Of a DNA stretch of 64,000 bases, positions 1 to 9,324 are shown in pieces; the stretch's first letter is position 1; every line of letters starts with the position of its first letter. This stretch comes from Lentisphaeraceae bacterium (lineage in GTDB: Bacteria > Verrucomicrobiota > Lentisphaeria > Lentisphaerales > Lentisphaeraceae), in the NCBI GenBank assembly GCA_021232515.1, contig JAJPOQ010000055.1, positions 1 to 64,000 on the forward strand, given 5' to 3'. The notes beneath the pieces were generated by a model. The model was given only the letters and a program-made list of their open reading frames with translations, had not been told where the DNA came from and did no database searches. Both the position numbers and the translations under genes were made by a program.

Positions 1-1
1 A

Positions 2-58
2 CAAGTTCATCCAAAGAAAAACCAGTTTCTGATAGACTACACCAAAGAGACGTTGTAA
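2..58 (+). CDS. C-terminal tail of an unidentified gene cut by the left edge
   Basis: One frame is open from the left edge to a TAA at 56-58 and encodes 18 residues ending in FLIDYTKETL. It is followed ten bases later by a large inverted repeat that could be its terminator. The composition looks protein-like, but the stretch is far too short to identify. Another + frame is also open to 75, so this frame is a judgement call. Confidence 0.3.
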   Translation, partial: QVHPKKNQFLIDYTKETL

Positions 59-67
59 TTTCGTGTT

Positions 68-119
68 GCATTTAGGTCCTCATATTTTTATTGTCCAAGA
101 TAAAATATGGCCTAAATGC
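68..119. terminator. Large imperfect inverted repeat, possible bidirectional terminator
   Basis: GCATTTAGG at 68-76 pairs perfectly with CCTAAATGC at 111-119. Inside it CATATTTT (81-88) pairs with AAAATATG (102-109). The hairpin lies between the tail of a + strand frame and the end of the ThuA gene on the - strand, where a shared terminator is expected. Neither side has a clear T-run, so the role is inferred from position and symmetry. Confidence 0.4.
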
Positions 120-167
120 ACTTCTTCATTATTATCCGTTTATCACAGAACTTGAGACATTACCGAA

Positions 168-1073
168 TTATTTCCAAAGCAGTTTTTCAGGATCGACAAC
201 ACTAGCTTTTTCTTTTCTTGGGAAACTAGCAGGAATAGCAATAGTGACTTTCCCACGAGCTGCAAACTCTGTACTACGGGCAAATATAGTTTGGAAACCA
301 ACACACTGAAGAGATGTACCATTTGCATGGCCCATTGGTAAGTGAACTGTAGTTCCTTCTCCATACTTGATGATCATGATCATTGGCTCAGTTTCTTTTG
401 AACCCTTTAGAGAAAAAGCACTTGCTATAACTTCAACATTTTCAGCAGGACCTCTTAGAGAGTGGTAAAGTTCATCTTTTGCATGTAGCCACTCAGTTGG
501 AAGGCCTTTTACAATAGGGTGGTTTGGTTGATCGTGTTTGACTAAAAACTCACGTTGTGGACCGTGATCACCACTTTTTCCACTATTTTCACAGCACTTG
601 TTCCAAGAACCGTCTTTTTTGCGAAGGAGGAAACCTGACTTACCAGCTTTTCTTCCACCCCAACCACCTATAGCAATCATTTTATTGTACTCAACCCAAT
701 CTGCACACGAGTTGTCAGCAGCATGAACAGGCACAAAACCACCGCCATTTTTAACAAATGACTCAAAGGCTTTTTGAGTTTTTGTTGACCAAAGAGTTTT
801 ACCACCATCATTGAAGTTACTTACAACGACTTCGTACTTTGAAAAGTCTGGGTTCCACTTCTCCCACTCAGCTGGGGCAGCTTTTTTCCCCGGAGAGGTG
901 CTAACGTCCACGGTAAACCTACCGGTTTTGAGCAAGGTGGCTTTTGTCGCCTTGGTTGTTTTTTGCCAATTGTGGTTGTTTACACCGTCAATGATTAGCA
1001 CTTTGATTTTGCTGTCTTGAGAAACACAACTAGTGAATAAACCCACTAAGAATAATAAGAATAGTTTTTTCAT
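168..1073 (-). CDS. ThuA-like domain lipoprotein
   Basis: Predicted secreted lipoprotein of about 301 residues with a ThuA-like (class I glutamine-amidotransferase-like fold) domain. The N-terminus MKKLFLLFLVGLFTSC is a lipoprotein signal with Cys16 as the lipid-attachment residue. The domain starts at IKVLIIDGVNNHNWQ and includes FVKNGGGFVPVHAADN and the late PMIMIIKYGEGTTVHLPMGH stretch, all typical of ThuA proteins. An upstream in-frame ATG at 1112 is unlikely because it would bury the signal peptide. In PVC genomes ThuA proteins accompany sugar oxidation and isomerisation genes; the enzymatic role is not well defined. The gene diverges from the cytochrome gene at 1325. Confidence 0.85.
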   Translation of the reverse strand: MKKLFLLFLVGLFTSCVSQDSKIKVLIIDGVNNHNWQKTTKATKATLLKTGRFTVDVSTSPGKKAAPAEWEKWNPDFSKYEVVVSNFNDGGKTLWSTKTQKAFESFVKNGGGFVPVHAADNSCADWVEYNKMIAIGGWGGRKAGKSGFLLRKKDGSWNKCCENSGKSGDHGPQREFLVKHDQPNHPIVKGLPTEWLHAKDELYHSLRGPAENVEVIASAFSLKGSKETEPMIMIIKYGEGTTVHLPMGHANGTSLQCVGFQTIFARSTEFAARGKVTIAIPASFPRKEKASVVDPEKLLWK

Positions 1074-1324
1074 AAATATAATTCGCACACTTTTTAACAT
1101 AAAAATTAACACTATCGCTATTTGGTTCTCATAACAAGAGTGATGTGTTCGAATAAACTTGTTAAAATCAGTAGTCTATTTCTGTAAATTGGCAATTTTT
1201 GTCATGTCAGCTGAATCAATGTGTACTTAGCCAAAAATAAAATTTCAAAAAAAGAAGCTTTAATGTAAGAATTAATGATTAGCTTCCGATTGAAACTCAA
1301 TTAACTAATTTAATGGAGTTGTGG

Positions 1325-3706
1325 ATGCGATATATTTTGTTCTTGTTTTTGAGTTATTCGACTTATGGCGCAGTCGATTTTGAAAAAGATATAAAACCTA
1401 TATTTGAGGCAAAGTGTACGAAGTGTCACGGCGCCAAAAAAGACAAAGGTGGTCTTGCTCTCCATAGTAGAAGACACGCGTTTAGTGACCCCAATGGTGA
1501 AGTGATACTCGCTCCGGGAAAACCAGAGGATAGTTTGCTTTATAGGAAGCTCGTCACAGAAGATGAAGACGAGTACATGCCGCCAAAAGGGCCATTGGCG
1601 AAAGAACAAATAGAGTTGATCAAACAGTGGATTAGTGAAGGTGCTCATTGGCCAGAAGATGAAAATGAACACAAAACTGAGCTTAATTGGTCACTCAAAC
1701 CAACTAAGAAGAATTCTTTGCCAAAAGTAAGTGACCAGTCCTGGCCGGCAAATGAGATCGATTATTTTATTTTAAATAAGATGGAAAAGGCGGGGTTTAA
1801 ACCAGAAGAGAGCGCTGATCCAGAAACTCTTATTCGTCGCGTTTACCTAGACTTAACCGGTCAATTTCCAAGTATTACTGAGATAGAGTCTTTCAAGAAA
1901 AATCCTTCGGTGAATAACTTTGAGAAAACTGTAGATCGCCTTTTGAAGTCGACTGACTTTGGTGAACACTGGGCAACTCACTGGCTCGATTTAGCGAGGT
2001 TTGCTCACTCCGATGGTTACCAAAGAGATGGGTTTAAGGATGTCTACCCTTACAGAGATTGGGTGATAAAGGCCTTAAATAATGACAAAACTTATGACCA
2101 ATTTGTTATCGAACAATTAGCCGGAGATCTTTTGCCGAATCCGTCAAAAGATCAGTTGATAGCAACCTGTTTCAATCGAAATACGACAGTCAATATGGAA
2201 GCTGGAACAGATGTCAAACATGATCGAGTTAAACAGGTTATGGAACGTGTAGATGTCATGGGGACGGTGTTTTTAGGAAGTAGCCTTGGTTGTGCTCAGT
2301 GTCACAATCATAAGTACGACCCATACAGCATAAAAGACTATTACAGTTTCATGTCTTTCTTTAATAATACGAATATCGAAACTCGTATGGGTAATAAGGG
2401 TAAAGGTCGAACGATTTTTTATGTAGGAGAAGACCTAAAAGACTTTAGCGGGAAGTCTTCAGAGCTTTATCAAAAATCATTAAAAGAGAAATCTGCTCTC
2501 GAGAAAAAATATATCGCTAAAGTTTCTAAGTTAGAGAACGGCGAGAAAGGAAAGTCTAAAAAGAAAAAGCCACTAAAGATGAAAGCGTGTGAAAAGATTC
2601 ACCGCGAAAAGTACAAGAAGAATCCAGAGTTGAATGGTATGATGGCTGAGTTAAAAAAAGCCAAGCAAGTTATCTCTAGAAATGCACCTGTAGTTACTCG
2701 TGTTATGAAAGAAATGGCTCAACCTCGTGATACGCATATTTTACTCAGGGGTGAACATACTAATCCGGGTAAAAAAGTATCTGCAACGGTGCCAGAGTTT
2801 TTGCATGATATGCCAAAAGGCGCACCGAGTAATAGGCTGGGTTTAGCGCAGTGGTTAGTCGATCAAGAAAACCCACTTTTAGCTCGTGCTGTAGTCAATC
2901 GCTGGTGGGCGGAGTTTTTTGGTAGAGGTTTGTCAGTTACTCTTGAGGATTTAGGTAAGCAAGGTGAGGCTCCGACACATCCTGAACTACTGGATTGGTT
3001 AGCAGCAGACTTTAAAAGTCACTGGTCGAGGAAGACTTTACTGAAGAAAATCGTCATGTCAAAAACTTATCAGCAGGCATCGATTACAAGTCAGGATAAA
3101 CTGGTAAATGACCCCTCAAATGACAACTACTCAAGAGCGACTCCACTTCGTTTAAAAGGTGAGACAATTCGCGACGTTGTATTGCAGGTCAGTGGTTTAC
3201 TTTCTAAGAAAATGTACGGTCCTGCGGTAAAACCTCCTCAACCTACAGGCGTTTGGCGAGTCATAGGTCGAGTTGACAATACTTACGAAGTTTCTTCAGG
3301 AGAAGATCGTTATCGCAAAGGAGTTTATACAATCTGGCGTCGCAGCGCTCACTATCCTTCATTTGCAAATTTTGATGCTCCAGATCGCGGCGCTTGTGCA
3401 GTGAGAAGAACTCGAAGCAATACACCTATGCAGGCGCTGACACTGATGAACGATGAAGTCTACGTTGAAGCTGCTCAGGCCTTTGCTAAAAGAATTCAAA
3501 ACTATTCACAAGCTAAGACAAATGTAGAGAAGATTCGTTATGCATTTATGCTGAGTACATCGAGAGAACCAGATGCAAGAGAGATGAGGATTCTACAAGA
3601 CATACTTGAGCGCGAACAAAAAGAAAATCGCGGTAAGAAATACGATAAATGGTTCACTGTTGCCACTGTCTTAATCAATATGCACGATACAATCACAAGG
3701 AGATAA
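1325..3706 (+). CDS. PSCyt1-DUF1549-DUF1553 c-type cytochrome protein (first copy)
   Basis: Exported protein of 793 residues with the planctomycete order PSCyt1, DUF1549 (PSCyt2), DUF1553 (PSD1). A signal peptide covers roughly residues 1-15. The heme motif CTKCH is at 31-35, with a likely distal ligand in EYMPPKG near residue 85. A second CxxCH (CAQCHNHKYDP) is at 323-327 inside DUF1549. DUF1553 occupies about 500-760 and includes NRWWAEFFGRGL and the conserved RRTRSNTPMQALTLMND segment. The start at 1325 is preferred because GGAG at 1314-1317 sits 7 bases upstream; an ATG at 1313 also exists. The partner DUF1501 gene begins 2 bases after the stop, so the two are co-translated. These pairs are thought to serve periplasmic redox or polysaccharide metabolism, but no reaction is established. 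Confidence 0.93.
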   Translation: MRYILFLFLSYSTYGAVDFEKDIKPIFEAKCTKCHGAKKDKGGLALHSRRHAFSDPNGEVILAPGKPEDSLLYRKLVTEDEDEYMPPKGPLAKEQIELIKQWISEGAHWPEDENEHKTELNWSLKPTKKNSLPKVSDQSWPANEIDYFILNKMEKAGFKPEESADPETLIRRVYLDLTGQFPSITEIESFKKNPSVNNFEKTVDRLLKSTDFGEHWATHWLDLARFAHSDGYQRDGFKDVYPYRDWVIKALNNDKTYDQFVIEQLAGDLLPNPSKDQLIATCFNRNTTVNMEAGTDVKHDRVKQVMERVDVMGTVFLGSSLGCAQCHNHKYDPYSIKDYYSFMSFFNNTNIETRMGNKGKGRTIFYVGEDLKDFSGKSSELYQKSLKEKSALEKKYIAKVSKLENGEKGKSKKKKPLKMKACEKIHREKYKKNPELNGMMAELKKAKQVISRNAPVVTRVMKEMAQPRDTHILLRGEHTNPGKKVSATVPEFLHDMPKGAPSNRLGLAQWLVDQENPLLARAVVNRWWAEFFGRGLSVTLEDLGKQGEAPTHPELLDWLAADFKSHWSRKTLLKKIVMSKTYQQASITSQDKLVNDPSNDNYSRATPLRLKGETIRDVVLQVSGLLSKKMYGPAVKPPQPTGVWRVIGRVDNTYEVSSGEDRYRKGVYTIWRRSAHYPSFANFDAPDRGACAVRRTRSNTPMQALTLMNDEVYVEAAQAFAKRIQNYSQAKTNVEKIRYAFMLSTSREPDAREMRILQDILEREQKENRGKKYDKWFTVATVLINMHDTITRR

Positions 3707-3708
3707 TT

Positions 3709-5067
3709 ATGAATAGAAGATCATTTCTTAAAGCGAGTGCAGCTTCCGTAGGTAGTTCATTTTTACCTTCTATCTTGAGTGGCCAGAGTTTACCGCATTT
3801 TGCCCCGAAAGCTAAAAGTGTCATTTTCCTTCATATGGTGGGTGCGCCATCTCAATTAGATTTGTTTGACTACAAGCCAGAGTTAAATAAGTGGAATGGT
3901 AAAGATGCCCCAGAAGAGCTCTACAAAGGTAAAAAGTTTGCCTTTATTACAGGTGTTCCGAAGATGATGGCTTCGCCGTTCAAGTTTCAGCAGCATGGCG
4001 AAAGTGGCCAATGGATGTCAGAGGCGTTGCCAAACCTAAGTAAGTGTGTCGATGACATGGCTTTTATTCGCACAGTTCATACAAAAGAGTTCAATCATGC
4101 CCCTGCTCAACTGGCTTTACATACAGGCTTAAATAGACAGGGGAACCCGTCGATGGGGTCTTGGATGTCACATGGCTTGGGCTCAAATAATAAAAATTTA
4201 CCGCCATATGTAGTTATGGTTTCAGGTGGTGTTCCTGGAGCAGGAGCACAGTTGTGGAATAATGGTTTTCTACCAAGTGTTCATCAAGGAGTTGAGTTTA
4301 GAAGCTCTGGTGATCCTGTTTTATTTTTATCTGATCCTAAAGGGATGGGGCGTCAGCACCGCCGCGACATAGTGAGTGATATAAATGCCCTCAATCGAGA
4401 GTCTTACCGTAAGACTAAAGATGCTGAAGCTTTGACTCGTATTTCGCAGTACAATCTTGCTTATAGAATGCAGGACTCAGTCCCAGAGTTGACGAACCTT
4501 AAAAGTGAACCAGAGCACATACGAAAAATGTATGGTGACAATCTTTTTGGAAAACATTGTTTACAGGCACGAAGATTGGCTGAGAAAGGTGTTCGTTTTA
4601 TTGAATTGTTTAATTCTTCATGGGACCATCACGGCTCAATAGAAAATTCTTTACCGAAGAAGTGTAAGGAAGTTGATCAAGCCATAGCAGGTCTACTAAT
4701 GGATTTGAAACAACGAGGGATGTTAGAAGAAACTCTTGTTGTTTGGGCGGCAGAGTTTGGTCGTACTCCTATGCTTCAGGGAGTCTCTGGTGACGGTAAA
4801 AAACAAAAGCCTGGTCGTGACCATCATAAGGATGCATTCACGATTTGGATGGCTGGTGGCGGCATCAAAGGTGGAACGTCATACGGACAAACCGATGACA
4901 TGGGTTACTACATAGCCGATAAACCAACTGAGATTCGCGATGTACATGCAACTGTTATGCATCAACTCGGCCTTAACTATCGCGACGTTAGTTACAAGTA
5001 CATGGGTTTAGATCAACGGTTGACTGGTGTTGAGGAAGCGCATATTCTCCACGATATCCTTGCATAG
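3709..5067 (+). CDS. DUF1501 protein with Tat-type signal
   Basis: A 452-residue DUF1501 protein, related to the alkaline phosphatase/sulfatase superfamily and nearly always encoded next to a PSCyt1/PSD1 gene. The N-terminus NRRSFLKASAA is a twin-arginine signal, implying folded export. Family blocks include FLHMVGAPSQLDLFDYKPEL near the start, the FQQHGESGQWMSE stretch, VVWAAEFGRTPM, and GRDHHKDAFTIWMAGGGIKGG near the C-terminus. The start is fixed by AAGGAGAT at 3697-3704, 2 bases past the stop of the cytochrome gene. It probably acts in the periplasm with its partner; the substrate is unknown. Confidence 0.93.
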   Translation: MNRRSFLKASAASVGSSFLPSILSGQSLPHFAPKAKSVIFLHMVGAPSQLDLFDYKPELNKWNGKDAPEELYKGKKFAFITGVPKMMASPFKFQQHGESGQWMSEALPNLSKCVDDMAFIRTVHTKEFNHAPAQLALHTGLNRQGNPSMGSWMSHGLGSNNKNLPPYVVMVSGGVPGAGAQLWNNGFLPSVHQGVEFRSSGDPVLFLSDPKGMGRQHRRDIVSDINALNRESYRKTKDAEALTRISQYNLAYRMQDSVPELTNLKSEPEHIRKMYGDNLFGKHCLQARRLAEKGVRFIELFNSSWDHHGSIENSLPKKCKEVDQAIAGLLMDLKQRGMLEETLVVWAAEFGRTPMLQGVSGDGKKQKPGRDHHKDAFTIWMAGGGIKGGTSYGQTDDMGYYIADKPTEIRDVHATVMHQLGLNYRDVSYKYMGLDQRLTGVEEAHILHDILA

Positions 5068-5094
5068 CAGTTAATTAATGACTTAGAATAAGAC

Positions 5095-5673
5095 ATGTCT
5101 AATATAAACACTCGTGAAACTTTACTGATGCGTATTCGTAGTCGGCAAGACGACTTCTCTTGGGAGGAGTTTACGTCGGCCTATGAGCGTTATATTTACT
5201 TGGTTGTGCGAGGAATGAATGTCGGGCACCACGATGCTGAAGACCTTGTTCAGTCAGTCATGTTAGCTATCTGGCAAAAAATTCCAGAGTTTGAGTATCA
5301 GCCATCTCGTTCTAAGTTTCGAACATGGCTTTGCCGAATTACCCGAAATAAAGTTGTGGACTATATACGTTCGGCAACTTCAGAGTCTCGTAAAGTGGAC
5401 GGCGTGGTAAATGATGAAGTCTCTCTGCCCGAAATTGAGCAACTTGCCGAAAGAGAATGGAAAGCTCATATAACCGATGTCGCTTGGCAGAACATACAAA
5501 GTGAGTTTAATGAATCGACTTTAAAATGTTTTGAGCTTATGCAAAATGACGGAAATGCGAAAGAGGTGGCGGCTAAGTTAGAGATCTCAGAAAGCTCTGT
5601 GTATGTCTTTTTTAAAAGGGTGAAAGATCGTTTTATTAAAGAAGTTAGGCGTCTCGATGTTGAGTGGAGTTGA
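5095..5673 (+). CDS. ECF-type RNA polymerase sigma factor
   Basis: A 192-residue extracytoplasmic-function sigma factor. Region 2 includes the DAEDLVQSVMLAIWQKIPEF segment and the FRTWLCRITRNKVVDYIRS helix that binds the -10 element. Region 4 is the C-terminal ALKCFE-like block leading to VAAKLEISESSVYVFFKRVKDRF, a helix-turn-helix for the -35 element. It starts 27 bases after the DUF1501 stop and is probably in the same transcript. PVC sigma factors of this kind are often followed by a FecR-like or other anti-sigma gene. None is visible here; the next sequence is a palindrome and a transposase remnant. Confidence 0.93.
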   Translation: MSNINTRETLLMRIRSRQDDFSWEEFTSAYERYIYLVVRGMNVGHHDAEDLVQSVMLAIWQKIPEFEYQPSRSKFRTWLCRITRNKVVDYIRSATSESRKVDGVVNDEVSLPEIEQLAEREWKAHITDVAWQNIQSEFNESTLKCFELMQNDGNAKEVAAKLEISESSVYVFFKRVKDRFIKEVRRLDVEWS

Positions 5674-5681
5674 TGATTTAA

Positions 5682-5740
5682 CCACCGAGACGATGGCGTT
5701 TTCAGCACAATCTTCGCTGGGGTCCTCGGCGTCTCGCCGG
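5682..5740. repeat. GC-rich palindromic element, REP-like, beside a RAYT remnant
   Basis: CGAGACG at 5686-5692 pairs exactly with CGTCTCG at 5730-5736, and flanking CC/GG pairs extend the symmetry. The right arm also forms its own small hairpin, CGGCG-TCT-CGCCG at 5727-5739. The stretch is clearly more GC-rich than its surroundings. The GGCGTCTCG word also occurs at 5648-5656 inside the end of the sigma factor gene. REP-type palindromes are mobilised by RAYT transposases, and a RAYT fragment starts 31 bases downstream, which is why this is read as REP-like. Only one copy is seen in this window. Confidence 0.45.
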
Positions 5741-5770
5741 GAAATCGTTTAGAAAATCACCAAGAGGACT

Positions 5771-5986
5771 GTGTTCCCAGAATTTCTTGCCTTATTATCC
5801 TATATCCGAAAGGCAAAAATTCATAAAAGGGCAAATTTAAGTAAAGAGTTTTTCTGTGAAGAGAATTGGCGAAAACGCTTTCTTCCTCATTACGATGCGG
5901 AAGGTAAAGTTCAAGTCATTACATATCGCTTAATAGATAGTTTACCCAAAGAGGTCCTAAGGAAAATTCTTAAGAAGCAAAGTTAG
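5771..5986 (+). pseudogene. Truncated REP-associated tyrosine transposase (RAYT/Y1_Tnp) remnant
   Basis: A 71-codon frame starting at GTG with AGAGG just upstream. Its second half, WRKRFLPHYDAEGKVQVITY followed by RLIDSLPKEVLRKIL, matches the characteristic N-terminal block of RAYT transposases (typically RRxLPHxxxxGxxxFVTFRLADSLP). It then stops at 5984-5986. Intact RAYT proteins are usually 150-250 residues and carry HUH and catalytic Tyr motifs further on; both are missing here. The first part, before WRKR, is not recognisable. I read it as a decayed insertion placed where an anti-sigma gene would be expected after the ECF sigma factor. Assignment is from remembered family motifs, not a search. 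Confidence 0.6.
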
Positions 5987-6067
5987 TCGATCATCCAAAG
6001 GGTTGGCGATGGTCGAGTTATAAAAGTTATTTCAAGAATAGAGACAGCTGAAGTATGTAATTTCCAT

Positions 6068-6141
6068 ATTTCCACAGCCTTAGTATCACCATGTTCAAAG
6101 TATTTAGGCTTAATTTATAAATTTCCACATTGTTTTAGTAT
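6068..6141 (+). repeat. Paired upstream motif ATTTCCACA-N-TTAGTAT
   Basis: ATTTCCACA at 6068-6076 is followed by TTAGTAT at 6080-6086. The same two words recur at 6121-6129 and 6135-6141, with gaps of 3 and 5 bases. The pair lies 100-180 bases upstream of the second PSD1 operon, in a 262-base intergenic stretch that otherwise shows only AT-rich sequence. It may be an operator or a tandem promoter element; function is unproven. Confidence 0.3.
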
Positions 6142-6248
6142 AAGCAATAAAGATGACTGGATATAAAGTTTTTCATAAAATTTACAGAAGTGATGTAACA
6201 AAAGCCTTTTGTAGGGAAAGTCACTTATAAATACAGTATGGAGAATTT

Positions 6249-9200
6249 ATGAAAAACGTGTGGTTGTTGATTCCCTTTATAACTTTGAGCTTATCAGCCA
6301 AAGAAATAGACTTTAATCGGGATATCCGCCCGATATTATCCGATAATTGTTTTCATTGCCATGGTCCTGATGGTGGAGAATATGGGGAACTTTGGAAAGG
6401 TGGTTTAAGACTCGATGTAGAAGAGGGTGCGAAAGCAGACTTGAGTTTAGTTAAGCTTGAAGTTAAAAACGCCAAGCGCAAGGCTGAAGGAAAAGAGGTC
6501 TCTACAAAGAAGTCTAAAGCTAAGTTTGCTATAGTTTCGGGAGCTCCAGAAAAGTCATCACTTATTTCAAGAATCTATACAGATGACGAAGATGACGTCA
6601 TGCCGCCTAGAGACTCGAATCACTCTTTGTCAGATGCCGAGAAAAAATTGCTAAAAGATTGGATCGCTAGGGGTGCTACTTGGGGAAAGCATTGGTCATT
6701 TGTAACTCCAAAGAAAAGTAATTTACCTAAAGTGAAGTCGGCGAATTGGATCAAGAATGAGATCGATAGCTTTGTCTTGGCAAGACTTGAGGAGAAAGGA
6801 GTTAAACCTTCAGCTGAAGCAAGTAAAGAGGTTTGGATTCGCCGAGTTTCTTTGGACCTTACCGGCTTACCTGCGACTCCTAGTGAAGTCGATGCTTTTC
6901 TCAAGGATAATTCCCAAGATTCTTACGAGACTGTTGTTGATCGTTTGCTCATGAGTCCGTCTTATGCAGAAAGGATGACTTTGGATTGGTTAGATAGTGC
7001 TCGCTACGCAGATACTAGTGGTTATCAGTACGATATGGAACGGTCTATGTGGCCTTGGCGTGACTGGGTCATTCAGGCTTTTCATAAGAATACTCCGTTT
7101 GATCAATTTGTGACTGAACAGCTTGCTGGGGATTTACTTCCAAACTCTTCATTTTCTCAAAAAATAGCAACCGGCTTTAACCGCAATCATGGTTTTACTA
7201 TTGAAGGCGGAGTCATTGAAGAAGAGTATAGGGTTCAGTATGTAAATGATCGAGTCAATACTTTTGGAACAGTTTTTCTTGGATTGACGATGGATTGTAC
7301 TCGTTGCCATAATCATAAATATGATCCTCTGACAGCGAAAGATTATTATTCTATTTCGGCATTTTTCGATAAGATTAAAGAAAAAGGTAAAGGAAATGGA
7401 CGAGGAGCTTTAGCTATTCCTCCGATGATTAATTATCCACTTTATGATAAAACTGAATTGGCTCAATTGGAACAAGATGTTTCAGCAGCTTTGAACAAGC
7501 CTTTTACTTCAAGGCAACATCAGGCTTACAATCAGTGGCACCAAGATTTTTATTCTAGTAAAAGCTATACAGAATTTACAGCGGTTAAGGCTAAGTCAGG
7601 GGCTCTAGTCGAGAAAAAAGCAGACTACTCATACTTATTTACCGGTAAATTAGAAAATGAAGAAGTTTACACTTTTAGTACGACAGTTCCTGCAGGGAAA
7701 ATAAATAGTCTAGTCATTGAAGCACTAGTAGATCCTTCAATGGTAAAAAGTGGACCAGGAAGGGCTGAGAATGGCAATGCAGTTTTGAGTTATGTTGAAG
7801 CTACAATCGGTCAAGGTGATAGTGCCAAGAAAGTTAGGTTTCAGAATGTACTTGCGGACTTTACTCAGAAGGGCTTTAAGGTCTCGGATATTTTAAAAGG
7901 TAATACCAAAGGCTGGGCTGTCGGTGGTGAACAAAAGCATGAAAATAGATTGGCTGTACTGGGGCTTAAGAAAACACTAGACGTCAAGGCAGATGAAACG
8001 CTAACAGTTAAATTGCACTTTAAATCGCCTTATGCTAAACATGTTTTTGGTCGAGTTCGTTTAGACCTTTCGAAAGAAAAGAGTACTGATCTTTTTAATA
8101 AGTTGAAAATGAAGAATGCATTTTTGGCTAAGAAAATCCCTGAGAGTAGACTCAAGGACTACTACTTAAAAAATATTGATAAAGAAGTAAGTGGTCTTGT
8201 TTCTAAATTATCAAAAATGAAGAAGAATGTAGTTCCCGTGATGATCATGGAAGAGAGCCCGACTATTCGTCAGACTCATCTTTTAGAAAGAGGTGAGTAT
8301 GATAAAAAAGGTGAAAAAGTTGCAGCGGCTACTCCTAGCTTTTTACCTCCTCTTCTAGATAGTTACCCTAAGAATCGTCTTGGCTTGGCTAAGTGGTTGA
8401 CCGATGAAAGAAATCCACTATTTGCCAGAGTGACAGTCAATCGCTTTTGGCAGCTGATGTTTGGTGTGGGCTTGGTCAAAACAACAGAAGATTTTGGCGC
8501 TCAAGGTGAAAAGCCATCACATCCAGAGTTGTTAGATTGGTTAGCTGTAGACTTTAGAGAAAATGATTGGGATGTGCATCAACTCTTAAAGAAGATTGTA
8601 CTTTCAGCGACATATAGACAGAGCTCAAAAATACGAAATGATTTCGATGATCCCGAAAACCGACTTTTGGCGAGAGGTGCGAGATTTCGACTTCAAGGAG
8701 AGTTGATTCGTGATCAAGCATTATTTGCTTCGGGACTATTGAGCGATAAGACGGGAGGACCTAGTGTTTATCCTTATCAGCCTGCGGGTTTGTGGTTGGA
8801 ACTGACCAATCGCCCAGGTTTTCAGATAAAGTATCAGCACTCCAAAGGCGAGGACCTTTATCGAAAGAGTATGTACTCTTACTGGAAGCGTGCATTGCCG
8901 AATCCTTCGTTGACTGCTTTTGATGCTCCAGAAAGAGATGTTTGCATAGTGAGTCGAGCCAAAACCAATACTCCTTTGCAGGCATTGACGTTACTTCACG
9001 ATCCGACATACCTTGAGGCTGCTAGAGTTTTAGCTGTGAGATCTTTAGAATCATCTTCAAATATTGATGAAGCGATAAAACAAACTTTCCGAAAAGTCGT
9101 TGGTCGAGTTCCGAGTTTCGAGGAAGCTAAAATACTTAATGACGTGTTTGAAAAGAAACTCGTTATTCTTAAAAACCGTCCAGAGTTAATCACTAGTCAA

Positions 9201-9314
9201 CTTTCCGTTGGCGAGTTTAAAATAGAAACAGAACTTCCTCCGGAGCGAATCGCTGCTTTTACTTCTGTTTGTCATATTTTGTTTAATCTCAGTGAAACCA
9301 TTACAAAAAACTAA
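6249..9314 (+). CDS. PSCyt1-DUF1549-DUF1553 c-type cytochrome protein (second copy, with central insertion)
   Basis: An exported 1021-residue relative of the protein at 1325, with signal peptide 1-17 and heme motif CFHCH at 34-38. MPPRDSNHSL is the likely distal Met region. A second CxxCH, CTRCHNHKYDP, is at 350-354. It is about 230 residues longer than the first copy. The extra length lies mostly between DUF1549 and DUF1553 (about 410-640) and looks like beta-sandwich sequence, for example TFSTTVPAGKINSLVIEAL, perhaps a carbohydrate-binding module. DUF1553 follows, with NRFWQLMFGVGLVKTTEDFG and the RAKTNTPLQALTLLHD block. GGAG at 6241-6244 supports the start. The DUF1501 partner begins 10 bases after the stop. 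Confidence 0.93.
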   Translation: MKNVWLLIPFITLSLSAKEIDFNRDIRPILSDNCFHCHGPDGGEYGELWKGGLRLDVEEGAKADLSLVKLEVKNAKRKAEGKEVSTKKSKAKFAIVSGAPEKSSLISRIYTDDEDDVMPPRDSNHSLSDAEKKLLKDWIARGATWGKHWSFVTPKKSNLPKVKSANWIKNEIDSFVLARLEEKGVKPSAEASKEVWIRRVSLDLTGLPATPSEVDAFLKDNSQDSYETVVDRLLMSPSYAERMTLDWLDSARYADTSGYQYDMERSMWPWRDWVIQAFHKNTPFDQFVTEQLAGDLLPNSSFSQKIATGFNRNHGFTIEGGVIEEEYRVQYVNDRVNTFGTVFLGLTMDCTRCHNHKYDPLTAKDYYSISAFFDKIKEKGKGNGRGALAIPPMINYPLYDKTELAQLEQDVSAALNKPFTSRQHQAYNQWHQDFYSSKSYTEFTAVKAKSGALVEKKADYSYLFTGKLENEEVYTFSTTVPAGKINSLVIEALVDPSMVKSGPGRAENGNAVLSYVEATIGQGDSAKKVRFQNVLADFTQKGFKVSDILKGNTKGWAVGGEQKHENRLAVLGLKKTLDVKADETLTVKLHFKSPYAKHVFGRVRLDLSKEKSTDLFNKLKMKNAFLAKKIPESRLKDYYLKNIDKEVSGLVSKLSKMKKNVVPVMIMEESPTIRQTHLLERGEYDKKGEKVAAATPSFLPPLLDSYPKNRLGLAKWLTDERNPLFARVTVNRFWQLMFGVGLVKTTEDFGAQGEKPSHPELLDWLAVDFRENDWDVHQLLKKIVLSATYRQSSKIRNDFDDPENRLLARGARFRLQGELIRDQALFASGLLSDKTGGPSVYPYQPAGLWLELTNRPGFQIKYQHSKGEDLYRKSMYSYWKRALPNPSLTAFDAPERDVCIVSRAKTNTPLQALTLLHDPTYLEAARVLAVRSLESSSNIDEAIKQTFRKVVGRVPSFEEAKILNDVFEKKLVILKNRPELITSQLSVGEFKIETELPPERIAAFTSVCHILFNLSETITKN

Positions 9315-9324
9315 GGAGTTGATT

